Source: Meloidogyne chitwoodi (taxonomy: Eukaryota > Nematoda > Chromadorea > Rhabditida > Meloidogynidae). From it: 64,000 nt of DNA. A program made the translations under genes and the position numbers. The notes beneath the pieces were generated by a model. The model was not told the DNA's origin and did no database searches. It was given only the letters and a program-made list of their open reading frames with translations. Numbering within the stretch: position 1 is the first letter of the stretch; every line of letters starts with the position of its first letter. Positions 25,441 to 35,747 of this stretch are shown one piece after another. The stretch lies in assembly GCA_015183035.1 (NCBI GenBank), contig JACZZP010000018.1:372001-436000 (forward strand). Reading direction: 5' to 3'.

Positions 25441-26238
25441 ACTTATCGAATGCGCAATTTGTTTAAAATAAAAAATATTTTAAAATATCTGAACAGTCAA
25501 TTCTCTCGAATAAAAAAAGAGAAGATTGTTTTTAATAAGATGAGAAGAGTAAGCGGCGAAAATGGATTGAAAGAAGAGAGGAGAAAAAGGGGAGGGCCCG
25601 AGAAGAGATATAAAAAATAAATTTTTAATTTTTTTTTGTTTTAAACTTTTGCGCACTTAACCCGCCTTTTTAATATAAATTATTAATATATTTAATATTA
25701 TTAATAGCAAACAACTGTGCCTTAAAAACCGCAAAAATAAAAGTGACATTAAATCCCTTTAGGTAAAAGTAAATAAAAAAGTATATTAATTTTCTTTTTT
25801 TTTAATAATGTTCTTTAACTTTGAGGATATACTAGAACATTTGTTGAAAATTAAAAGAATGTCTTCTTTTCTGTAAAAAGAGTAAAAGAAGAAGAAGAAG
25901 ACTCCCCCCTTTTGTGCCCTGTCAAAAGAAATTATTACAACAATCCTCTCTTTTTTACCTTTTTTTATATTTTGTCCTTCCGTTGTCGGCGAGAATGTAA
26001 AACAACATCATTTATAATACTCTTGTACTACACTAAAATTCTGATTGACGATTAGAGAATTTAATAAGAAAAAGAAGAAAGGTAGTGGTCATTGAAGGGG
26101 AGATTTAAATAAAGTTTTTTAAAGAAAGGATCAGAAAAATGCCAAAAATATGTTTTAAAAAATTAAAAACAAATTTAAAAAATTTAAAAAAAATAAAAGA
26201 ACAATAAAATAAACAATATTCCCTCTAAAAGAGAAAAA

Positions 26239-26312
26239 CTCCATCGAAAAGGGTCGAACCTATGTCTTCCCAAAAGATAAAGCGAAGAGCTAATCCACTA
26301 CACCAAACACGC
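26239..26312 (-). repeat. tRNA-like element, 3' of the HGH1-like gene
   Basis: The minus strand has GGTGTAGTGGATTAGCTC (A-box) and AGGTTCGACCC (B-box), with a 3' end TTTCGATGGAG. The acceptor arms do not pair. Confidence 0.65.
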
Positions 26313-26369
26313 TACTGTCAAGTTTTAATAAAAAAAAGTTCATATAACCTTTATAACAGCAAAATAAGG

Positions 26370-29300
26370 CTAAATTCCCATCTGCCTAATAGATTCAAAA
26401 TTGTTCAAATCTTTCTCTTCAATTCCCATTTCTTCTTCTGTTCTAATTAAAATACTTATCAGTGCTCTCAAAACATCCAACTTTTTTTCATTTTGTTCAA
26501 TAATTATTCCATTTTCAATTTTTTCTTCTCCTTGCTTTAAAATTCTGGCATTGTCCATTTCCCTAATTAAAGGGTAAATACTTGCATTACGAAGAAAGGA
26601 ACGACCCAAACGAGTGGCACACAACTGTAAAAACATTTTTTAATTTTTTTAAAATTAAAAAAAAAAGTTGTGGTCAAAAAATAAAAATTAAAAATTTTTT
26701 GGTAAAAATGACAGTTTTTTGGCCATAACTTTTTTGTGGCAGAAAAATAAATTTTTTATTTTTACTTTTTAGAAGCCTAAAGAGTCCTCTATCTCATAGA
26801 ATTTAAATAATTTTAAAATTTTTAGTTAACCAAGAGTTACAACGAAAAAATGTTCAGCAGGTCCTTCCCCTTCTCCCCTAAGTTTTCTCTTAAATAAAAA
26901 CCCTTAAAAAAATTAAACCTGATATAAAATACAAAAAGTCAGTTCCCACATCTTCAAATCCCAAAAACGCCGTTTTTTTCCAATATTGAAGAGGTTTAGG
27001 AATTTTTTCAATTTCTTCTACGGTCAAATTATCCTCAGAGTCAACCAATGGAGATAATAAAGCAACCAATAAATTATTTGAAAAAACATCATTATTGAGA
27101 ATAAGAGCATGAAATTCTATAAAAATAAATAAATAAATATAAATCTTATTTATTTACCCAAAAATATTAAAAAAAAAAATATTTTCTCTTCTCTCCTTAA
27201 AAATCGCCAAATTTGTCGCTCCCGGAAAATAAAATAAAAAAATTTTTTTAATCCAAAAAAAGAAATTGAGCACTTTGTGTGTATGTAACTCTTAATTCAA
27301 GCCACTCAAAAATTTTTAGCTTCTCAAATTACTTTTTTTTCTTCTAAATTTTACTCACACACCCCTTAAACAAACCTCTCTTTTTGCTACAATTTATTTT
27401 TTTTTTATTTCACTCATTTGGCAAACACTTTTTTCTCTTTTTTTATTTTCTCGGCCCCTCCCTAAATATATCTATATTTTAAAAAAATTATTTGCATGGT
27501 TCTATCCGAATTAAAAGGGGCAAAACTGTTTTTAGAAATTAACCCAAAATATCAAAAAAAAACATCAGTGTTGATCTTTTGGTTATTTAATAAAATTAGT
27601 GTTGATCTTTTTGATGTGTTGATCTTTTGGAGTAAAACAGAAAAATCAGAAAATATGTCAAAACCCAAAATATCAACACACCCAAAAGATCAACGCTAAT
27701 TTTATTAATTCCCAAAAGATCAACATTGTTGATCTTTTGGGTGTTGGTATTTTGTATAATTATAATTATGGCAAGTTGACCCGACACAGTGTTTAACCCC
27801 TTTTTTGATTAAAAAATTAGTCAAGTGCCTAATAGGAAAAAAATTAAACTCAATGGGGGAATACTTTAAAAGAAGAGATATTTATTTATATGCCAACAGC
27901 ACAAAAACATAATTATAAAAATAAAATAAAAAATAAAATAATTAAATTAGCCTCTTATTGAAACAATTAGCCGCTACTTTTTAATAAAATAAATAAAAAT
28001 AAATAATTATGGCCTAGGGCAAAATAAAAAAATAAAAATTAAAAAAAATGTTGATGAGCGTAAAACAATCGCTTATCTGTGAATGGTGATCTTTTCCCTC
28101 TTTTCTTTTTTTTTAAGAAGAGGAAAATAAAAAAGAAAAGAAAAAAATGCTAAAATTAATAAATAAAATTAATTATAATTTTGGAGAATAAATAAATTAA
28201 AAATAAAATAAAAAAGAATTAATTAGCCTCTAGTAGACACAAAATCCACCCCCAAAACTCATCCTAAGAGTAACAAAAAAATTTAAAAAAAAATTAAAAA
28301 AAGATTTGAAAAGCTCTTTATAACTTTTAAATAATTTAATTATAAGCACTGGTTCTTCTCTATTTTTTTTTAATATTAAAAAAATTGTTGTGTCAGAGAA
28401 AACTCTCCTATATTTTAATACTCTCTAACACTCAAATGTGTTTTTATTAGAAAAGGTGTTTTAATTAATTTTATAAAATTTAATTTTTGTTTAAGAATCT
28501 TTCTTATTCATGAGAATTTTTTTAATTATTATTTTTTTATTTTTTGAATTTAATTTTTGTCAATTTCTTTAAAATATATTCTTCAATTGTGTTTCCGTTT
28601 ATTTTTTTTTAATTAAAAAAATCCAAAAAAATGTGACGAAAATTTTTTTAATTTTTTGGCTCGTAAAAAGACCTCTTCTGTTCAAATTAAAAGCAAATTA
28701 ATTTTTAGCAAATAAGTCCATCAAACAATTTTTTATCAGATACAAATCTTTCTCTCTTTTTCTTTTTTGCGCACAAGAGCAATCAGGCGTAAATAAATTG
28801 ACTGTTTCTCTCTCTTCTTTTATTTTCTCTCTTCCTTTCTTTTATTTTCTCTCTTCTTTTATTTTATTTTCTCGCCTTTTATAGTAATTAATTTATTTAT
28901 TTTTCACGCTTATTTTTTTATGAACACAACATAGAGAATGAGGATAATTAAACGTGACGAATTGTTGTGTAAAATTAAAAAATAAATAAAAAAGAACAAG
29001 AGCAATGACCAACAAACTGAAAGAAAGAAGAACACAGCCCGAGGGCAAAGAGAAAATTGGGGGATGTTTGGGCGCGGAAAAATAAAATTTGAAAAAAATG
29101 AACAAATAAAATTCTAAAAAAATTAAAAATTTTTAGATATATTTTAAATAAAGCTAAAATTTAATTTAATAAATTTTTTTGGGGCTAAAATTATAAATTA
29201 GCCCAAAAATTAAATTTTTATTGAGGGAGTTTTAAAACCTCAAAACTTTGAAAATACTCAAAACATAAAATTTAAAAATTTTAAAAAGTTGTTAACATTG

Positions 29301-31744
29301 TAGAGAATATAAAAAACAAAATTTTAATAAATTAGAATTACTCGACTTTTAGACTTTTATTGCTCCACGCCGAAACAACACTTTGCGCCTAAATATTCAT
29401 TTATGCATGAACAGAAGAGAAGAACGATCGAGGCGTGAAAGAAGAAGAAAACAATTTTATTTAAAAAAAGAGATCGAGGCCTCTTTTTTTTATTTTTTTC
29501 TTATCTGCGTGAATCACTAAAATTTTATTATTTTTTATTATTCATATAAAACAAGCAACAAACAACCCCACTTTTGTTGATATAAAAAAGGGGGGCAAGT
29601 CTATAAAATGCAAATTAATTTTACGATTGTTTGCCTATAGCGAACAAGTAGTGTGTAGAAAAAATCATAAATATACTAGATAGATAGAAGAACATTAAAA
29701 ATATTTTATTTTTATTGAAAAAAGGGGAAAAAGAATCAATGAGAAGGAAGGGTAATTTTTTAATTTTTTTAAATTTAAAAATTAATTTGTTAAAATAAAT
29801 TTTGATATCATTAAATAGAGCAGAATTTTAGCTACAAAATTAATTGAAAATAAAAATTAAAGTAATTAAACAAAAAAAGTTTAGAGCAAAAAACAATAAT
29901 TAAAGTAGAAGGTAAAGCTAAAGGAACAACACAACTCCAACCTTTATAACTCTTTAAAAAATAAACTTTAAAAAACAAATTTTGATATCATTCGATAGAG
30001 CAGAATATTAGCTATCTAATAAAATTTAAATAAAAATTTTTTAAAATTAGATAAACTTTGTATGGTCAAAAAAGTGACAAAAAAGTCGATTTTTGGGGTT
30101 TTCATCCACACAACTTTTTTACAAGTTTAACAATTTAATTTTTTTAAATCAATTTTTGTATAAAACAAAATATATTTAATAAAATTCAATTTAAAAAGTT
30201 TATTTAATTTTAAAAAAAAAAGATATTTAATTGTTTTAAAGCTTTTTGGCCTCTTTAGTTAAGTGGTGGTGTTCCTCTTCTTCAGTTTTGGCCAGTTAAT
30301 AAAATAATAAATTTATTTTATATTTTTTTTAGTTTTCTGACATTCAAAACAGTGTAAAAAAGATATAAAAACGAGAAAAAAGATGAGACTTGATTTAGAG
30401 CAGAAACACTGCTGGCCTGCCAAAAAAGCTGTAAAATCAGCGAAAAAAGAGTCGTTAAAAACGTGCGTTCGTTCAGAAAATGAATAAAAATATAAAAAGT
30501 AGTTAGAAAAATAAAACGGTTATTGGTGCATTAAGAGATATAAAAATTAGTAAATTGCGAAAGAAATAAAATATTTTAATTTATGATTTAAGGGGTTAAA
30601 TTAAAAAAATTACAATGGAGTGCCTGTGGTGTATTGGAAAAACACTTGGTGTGACTAGCAAGGGTTGAGGGTTCGAATCCCACTGATGGAAAAGATTTTC
30701 TATATTGAATTAAATTGGGGTTACAATTGAGTAAAATGTTTTTAGGACATTTTAAGAGAAATAAAAATTAAAAAATTGAAAATATTTTTAAATTAATTAA
30801 ATAATATAATTTAAAAAAACACTTGAAATTTAGAAAAGGCTGAGAAAACCAAAATAAATTAAATTTTAATTAAAAATTTAACTCAAAACTAGCCCAAAAC
30901 TAAATAAATTAAAATAAAAATACAAACCGTCTTGAAGAGACAAATTGTAAACAATTTGAAGTGCTGATAACCGAACAGAATTGTTTCCATCTAAGGATGC
31001 CAATAATGAAGACAAAGATTCCATTTTATTTGTGGCAATAAAAGAACCAATTGATTTGACTGTTGAAAGATTAACAACAAGAAATCCTTTAAAAAATATT
31101 TTTAATTTTCTTCTTTATTTTTAAAATAAACCTAAATAATTTGTAGAATTGCTGACATGTTTATCAGCATAGTCCGGCATCAGAAAAGAATCTAAAATTA
31201 AAAAAATAAAATTAAGAGACAAGCGAAGATTTTAAGGTTAAATAAAATAAGGTGTAAATGACTTGAGAAATTAGTCAAAAAATTAAAAAAAACCTATTAA
31301 TTTTGAACAAAAATCAGAGTCATAAAAAACCAATTTTTCAGCAAGTTTTTGAGGAAATTGTCTTGAAATATTGCAAAATAATTGTGTTGCCAAAGTAGAA
31401 GTTTGTTTCTGTTCATTTTCCAAAATTAAATTCATACATTTTGGAATAACATCATAAGAATTTAATAAAAAAGTTGAAAACAAATCTTCAATTGCAGTTA
31501 AATTAACAAGAAATGTCATCAATAATTCAAAATTAGAAGAAGAAATTTTTTTATAGTGATAAGGAGAAAAAAATTCAGAAAGCTGTCTAATCATATTTGA
31601 TTTTTCTTTATTTGATAAATTTTTAAAGTAATCTTCTTCAATTTGAAGTAAAAGTGGTAAAGAAGAATTTAAACAACTTTCATGTACAGAAGTAGTAACA
31701 AATCGAAGAATATTTGAAACTATAGTAGTTTGTTGAGTTGACAT
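26370..31744 (-). CDS. HGH1-like protein (eEF2-specific chaperone), with a frameshift
   Basis: HGH1 is an armadillo-type protein that works with TRiC in folding elongation factor 2. Exon 1 (31744-31294) starts MSTQQTTIVSNILRF. Exon 2 encodes PDYADKHVSNSTNYLG and exon 3 (about 30927-31090) FLVVNLSTVKSIGSF. After an exceptional 3.8-kb intron, exon 4 (about 26926-27121) encodes VEEIEKIPKPLQY, matching the HGH1 EE-E-LP-DLQY motif. The last exon (26624-26370) encodes LCATRLGRSFLRNASIYPLI. Within exon 4 the conserved frame changes at an A7 run (26973-26979). Upstream of it LQYWKK is in one frame; downstream DLKMWELTFCILYQ is in another, and only the latter joins the last exon in phase. The call rests on remembered family motifs. 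Confidence 0.75.
27572..27742. mobile_element. Foldback element with TGTTGATCTTTTGG arms
   Basis: About 60-bp imperfect inverted arms share GTTGATCTTTTGG, TAATAAAATTAG and GTGTTGAT. At the right end CCCAAAAGATCAACA and its complement form a perfect 15-bp hairpin with one base between (27711-27741). Confidence 0.65.
30619..30691 (+). repeat. tRNA-like element, HGH1 intron (antisense to the gene)
   Basis: A-box-like GTGGTGTATTGGAAAAAC and B-box GGGTTCGAATCCC are present, with 3' end CTGATGGAA. One of the few such elements opposite to its host gene. Confidence 0.65.
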
Positions 31745-32065
31745 TCTTAAATTTAAAATACTAAATTATAAATTAATTAATAAAAGAAAAAATAGGTGAA
31801 ATTTAAAGAAGAATATCTTAATTTCCCTCATGGGAAAAGAAGAAAATTGCAGAGAAGATAACAAACAGTGAAAAAACGAGAGAGTATAAGCAAGACATTT
31901 AAACAAAAAATTAAAACAAAAATAAAAACATAATGCCAAAAGGCATCAATTTAATTTAACACTTGCTTTTACCTACTTTACGTTTTTTTAGATTGTTTTT
32001 ACCACGTTTATTTTTTTTTAATTTTTATCTTAATTTATTTTATTTTTCTAGAAAATAAAGCATAA
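31745..32065. promoter_or_regulatory. Shared head-to-head promoter region HGH1 / eIF3b
   Basis: Two ATGs point away from each other across 320 bp, so both promoters must lie here. A TTTTTCTAG acceptor (ending 32051) 15 bp before the eIF3b ATG is a candidate spliced-leader trans-splice site. No TATA box is evident. Confidence 0.5.
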
Positions 32066-35000
32066 ATGGAAGTTGAGTACAATCTTGATCATTTTATTGA
32101 AGAAGTTAGAAAAGAAGTTGATGATAAAGGTTTTCTTTTTTTATACTTTTTATTAAACTTTTTAAATTTAGATATTATTGGTGATCTATTATATGAAGAA
32201 CCAAGAGAATCACGCTATGAAGAATGTTGTATTATGGTTTTTAACATTCCCATTATTGGAGAAGAAAGACTTGAAAAATTGAAAAAAGTTTTGTCAGGAG
32301 TGTTTTCACTACAAAATTTGTATAAATTTAATGACTTTTATCCGCTTTCTGATGATGGACAGACTAAAGTAAGTGTCTTTTTAAGTTAATTAATTGGCGA
32401 TTGAAAAAAAGCTGACTTTATTTTGTTAATAAAATTGCGGATGTCCGCAAAACTTTAATTAATTTTATAACTTAAGGGTTATTGTTTTCTCAAATATGAA
32501 AATAAAGAGGCTGCAGATGCTATTAGAACAGTTTGTGAAGGATACAAACTTGATAAAAATCATACATTTTCTTCTTATCCTTTTTCTGCTTTGAGAGATC
32601 TTAAAGAGCCTCCTGTAAATTGGAAAATGCCAGAAAAACGGGCGTTTGTTGATTTGGTTTGTTTTTATTTTTATAACATTAATTATCCTGTCTTTTCCAA
32701 AAAAATCCACTATTTTTAAGGGTGATCGTTGGTGGTGGCTTCAAAATCCAAAATGCCTTGACCAATTTGCTATCCAATACGAAGACGATAATGGATATGC
32801 ACTTGAAGTTTTTACACACGCAAAAACTGGCAATCCATTACCTGTTCAACAACGCAATGTTTTTTTCTTTAATAAATTTAAAAAACATAAAATTCATTTA
32901 AGAATTGGTCAGAAGACTCAATTTTCAAATGGACACCTAATGGTTCTTATTTGGCAACTCTCCACTCCAGAGGTGTTATTCTTTGGGGAGGGAAGGAATT
33001 TACACTATTTCAACGCTTTGAACATGGAGGAGTTAAACATGTCGAATTTTCGCCGAAAGAAGGGTTTCTTTTCTTTTAATTATTTTTATGGTACCTCTAA
33101 ATAGTTGTGGGAGCTTTTTTTACGAATTTAAATATTAAAAAAAAATCCTCAAAATTTAGTCGGTAGAAAAAAGTTACCCACACTCTCCAGACAGACCTCT
33201 ACGACTTTAAAGTTTTATTTTTAGAAAAATTTCAGAAATTTTTTTTCTCTTACCCTTTGCCTTTCTGAGCTTTAGAAACATACCAAAACTATTTTAAACT
33301 AAAAAAATTAAACTAATTTTTTTTTAAAAAAAAGATATCTAGTCTCCTATGCTTGTAACACAAATGGCCGTGATAATGAAATGTTCAAAATTTTTGATGC
33401 ATTCACCGGGGAATTAAAAAAGACATTTTCCCCGTTTGGAAAAATGTCACATAATCGTCCACCACTAGATTTACCTTTTATTAAATGGTCAAATGATGAA
33501 AAATATTTTGCTTATTCTAGAACTAATAGTGACAGTTTAAATTTATTTAACACTGAAGATTTTAAACTTTGTGACAATAGATCTTTGGAACTTGAAGGTT
33601 TGATAAACTTTAGTTTTAATTCAACAAAGAATTTGATTGCGTATTATTGTGAAGAAAAGGTTTGGAAATTTTTTTGAAATTTTTTTTGAGTTTTTGAAAT
33701 TTTTTATAGTCCAATTCCAGCAGACCCGCAGAAATAGGAATACTGGAAATTCCTTCTCGCACAAAACTTAGAGCGCAAAGAATTTTTGGAGTTTTTCAAA
33801 TTAACATATTTTGGCAAAAAAGTGGATTATATTTAGCTGCACATACTGAACGTTATCAAAAAATGGTTGTTAAAAACAAAGATGATGTTAAATATACGGT
33901 TTGTTTTTATTTAAATTTTAATTAATTTTAAATATTTATTTTTTAGGGTGTCACTTCTCATTTGGAGATTTTTGATTGTACAGAAAAATCAATTTCTGTG
34001 TTGACGTTGCAGTTACCTGAACCTTTTTTAAATTTTGAATGGGAATCTAAAGGTTTTATTTCTTTTAATTAATTTTGGGGTATTTTAATAAAGTTTTTCT
34101 GCTCTTTATTTTTTTTTAATTTTAGGAAATAAATTTTGTGTGTTAGTTGGTTCAGTCCAAACAAGAATAACTCCGCTAATTTATCGTTATGACAAAGGAA
34201 AACCTGTTCCACAACTTTTAACAAAAATTGAAGCTGGAAATGGTTTAAATTCAGTTTCTTGGGCACCTCAAGGTGGTTGGTTAATTGTTTATGGTGCTTC
34301 TTCACCTAGTGGTTTAGTTTACTTTATTGATGCTAATGGAACTGAAATAACAAGAATTCGTTCAATTGAACATCCATCATTGTCTCAGGTTTTTTTTTTT
34401 AATAAAATTAGGGTAAGATAGCTTAGAAGAGATTAAAAAGCTCTTGTCTAATTTATACGTTCAGTGGACAAAATGGTCAAAGTCAAAAATGTTAAGTTCA
34501 TCATAATTTGTTTAAATTATTTAATTCTAAACTCGAACCTAGGGCCACTGACATAAATCTTGACTTATTCGTTAGCTTTGAGACTTTAAAAGTTAAAGCT
34601 GGAATGACTTACATTTTTATTATTGACCATTTTGTCCACTTGGATCTTTTTATTTTTAGGCATTTTGGGACCCAACAGGTCGTTATTTAACAATTTGTTC
34701 GTTTGGAGGAAAAAGTCGTTATGAAACAGGATATCGAATTTATACATTCCTTGGAAGGGAAATTTTACGTAAAAATATTGATTCTTTGCTACAATTTCAA
34801 TGGAGACCTCGTCCACCAGTTCAATTAGGTGAACAAAAAATTAAAGAAATTCGAAAAACTTTAAAACAAAAGTCACAACAATTTGAGGAGGAAGATAAAA
34901 GAGAATTGCTTAAAGTATCAAAGGTAAAAAAATTATTTTTTTAAGTTTAATCTTAAAATGTAAGAGGTTTATTAGATGATTTACAGCACTTAAAATGCTT

Positions 35001-35431
35001 TTGGGAAGGTATTTATAAATCTTTAAAAGAAAAATGTGATTAAATGCTTCAATGGCTTGGTTGGTAGTTGTCTTGATTATGAGAGGAAGGGTCGCAGGTT
35101 CGAATCCTGTTGGTGGATAAACTTTTATTTTCACTTATTAACAACTTTAAATTGTTAAAATTAATTAATTTTTTTTTAATAAAATTTATTTTTTTTAAAG
35201 GAAATTATTGAACTTCGCCAGAGTGCTTTAGCTTTGTTTATAGAAATTCGTAAACGTTCTAAACTTTATGATATTGAAGAAAGAGAAGAAAGAATGGCAT
35301 TAAGAGATGGAAAAGACTTAAAAAAGTCGGAATTGGATTTAGTTGAAGAGACAATAACTATTGCATTAAATACAGAAATTGAGAAATTAGAAGACACAAA
35401 TACTTTAAAATCATCGGATGATTTGGATTAA
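32066..35431 (+). CDS. eif-3.B: Translation initiation factor eIF3 subunit B
   Basis: Core scaffold subunit of eIF3, which binds the 40S ribosome and recruits other initiation factors. The start ATG 32066 gives MEVEYNLDHFIEEVRK. An N-terminal RRM is visible with RNP2-like CIMVFNIP and RNP1-like GYCFLKYEN. The linker PPVNWKMPEKRAFVDLGDRW and WWWLQNPKCLDQFAIQY follow. Beta-propeller exons then encode FKWTPNGSYLATLHSRGV, VEFSPKE, KIFDAFTGELKKTFSPFG, LNSVSWAPQGGWLIVYGA and WRPRPPVQLGEQKIKEIRK. A charged C-terminal helix (KRSKLYDIEEREERMALRDG) closes the protein at 35431. The order and motifs match eIF3b. Introns contain a MITE with a nested B-box remnant and a tRNA-like element. Confidence 0.95.
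34460..34642. mobile_element. MITE-like element with AAGTGGACAAAATGGTCAA ends, eIF3b intron
   Basis: GTGGACAAAATGGTCAA at the left is matched exactly in reverse complement at the right (34624-34640). The interior contains, on the minus strand, CCTAGGTTCGAG (B-box-like, about 34530-34545) without a convincing A-box. The terminal word GACCATTTTGTCC recurs in the VPS33 minisatellite. Confidence 0.65.
35045..35118 (+). repeat. tRNA-like element, eIF3b intron
   Basis: A-box TGGCTTGGTTGGTAGTTG and B-box with a perfect T-stem (GCAGG...CCTGT) are present, with 3' end TGGTGGA. The acceptor 5' strand GCTTCAA does not pair with it. Same strand as the host gene. Its body is related to the element at 11096. 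Confidence 0.72.
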
Positions 35432-35747
35432 AAAAAATTTTTAAAGCAAAATTAAAGGAGAAAACAAGGTTTTTTTGTTGCTTTTTTATAAAAAAATTTA
35501 TTTATATAAATGTGGTTAATAAAATAAATATAAAAAAATTGGTTGAATGTTTTTTATACAAAATGATTAGAAGAAAAAAGGAATTTTTTTAATTATTTAC
35601 TCGGGTTTTATATTTTTTATGGAATATATTATTTTGATTAGGTGGTAATTTGTGACTAATTAAATTATTTATATTATTAAACCTTGTTTGTTATAAAGAA
35701 GTCAAAATTGAGGTTCTCTTCTTTTTTTTTTAATATAAAAAAGTCTA
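35432..35747. other. Convergent intergenic region eIF3b / unc-16
   Basis: This is 316 bp between facing stop codons, AT-rich, with AATAAA-type signals near 35517-35530. Nothing else seen. Confidence 0.6.

Larger units (their letters stand above)
23224..26369. other. Intergenic region upstream of tbx-2
   Basis: This is 3.1 kb between the tbx-2 start and the end of the HGH1-like gene. No exon with recognisable homology was seen on either strand. It holds the motif cluster at 24446-25440 and a tRNA-like element at 26239. It is the likely place for tbx-2 promoter and distal control elements, but I see no individual promoter motif I would defend. Confidence 0.6.
27121..30926 (-). other. 3.8-kb intron of the HGH1-like gene
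   Basis: Donor GACG|GTTTGT at about 30926 and acceptor TTTTTATAG at about 27122 join in phase (SLQDEFHALIL). Nearly all other introns in the window are under 400 bp. The intron contains a foldback (27572-27742), a pyrimidine-rich tract (28800-28875), a direct repeat (29790-29835 and 29975-30020, TTTTGATATCATT...AGAGCAGAAT) and a tRNA-like element (30619-30691). I see no protein gene in it. Confidence 0.7.

Noticed and set aside
28800..28875. Pyrimidine-rich tract as a functional element
   Set aside because: Simple TTTTCTCTC sequence in a long intron; nothing beyond low complexity can be supported.
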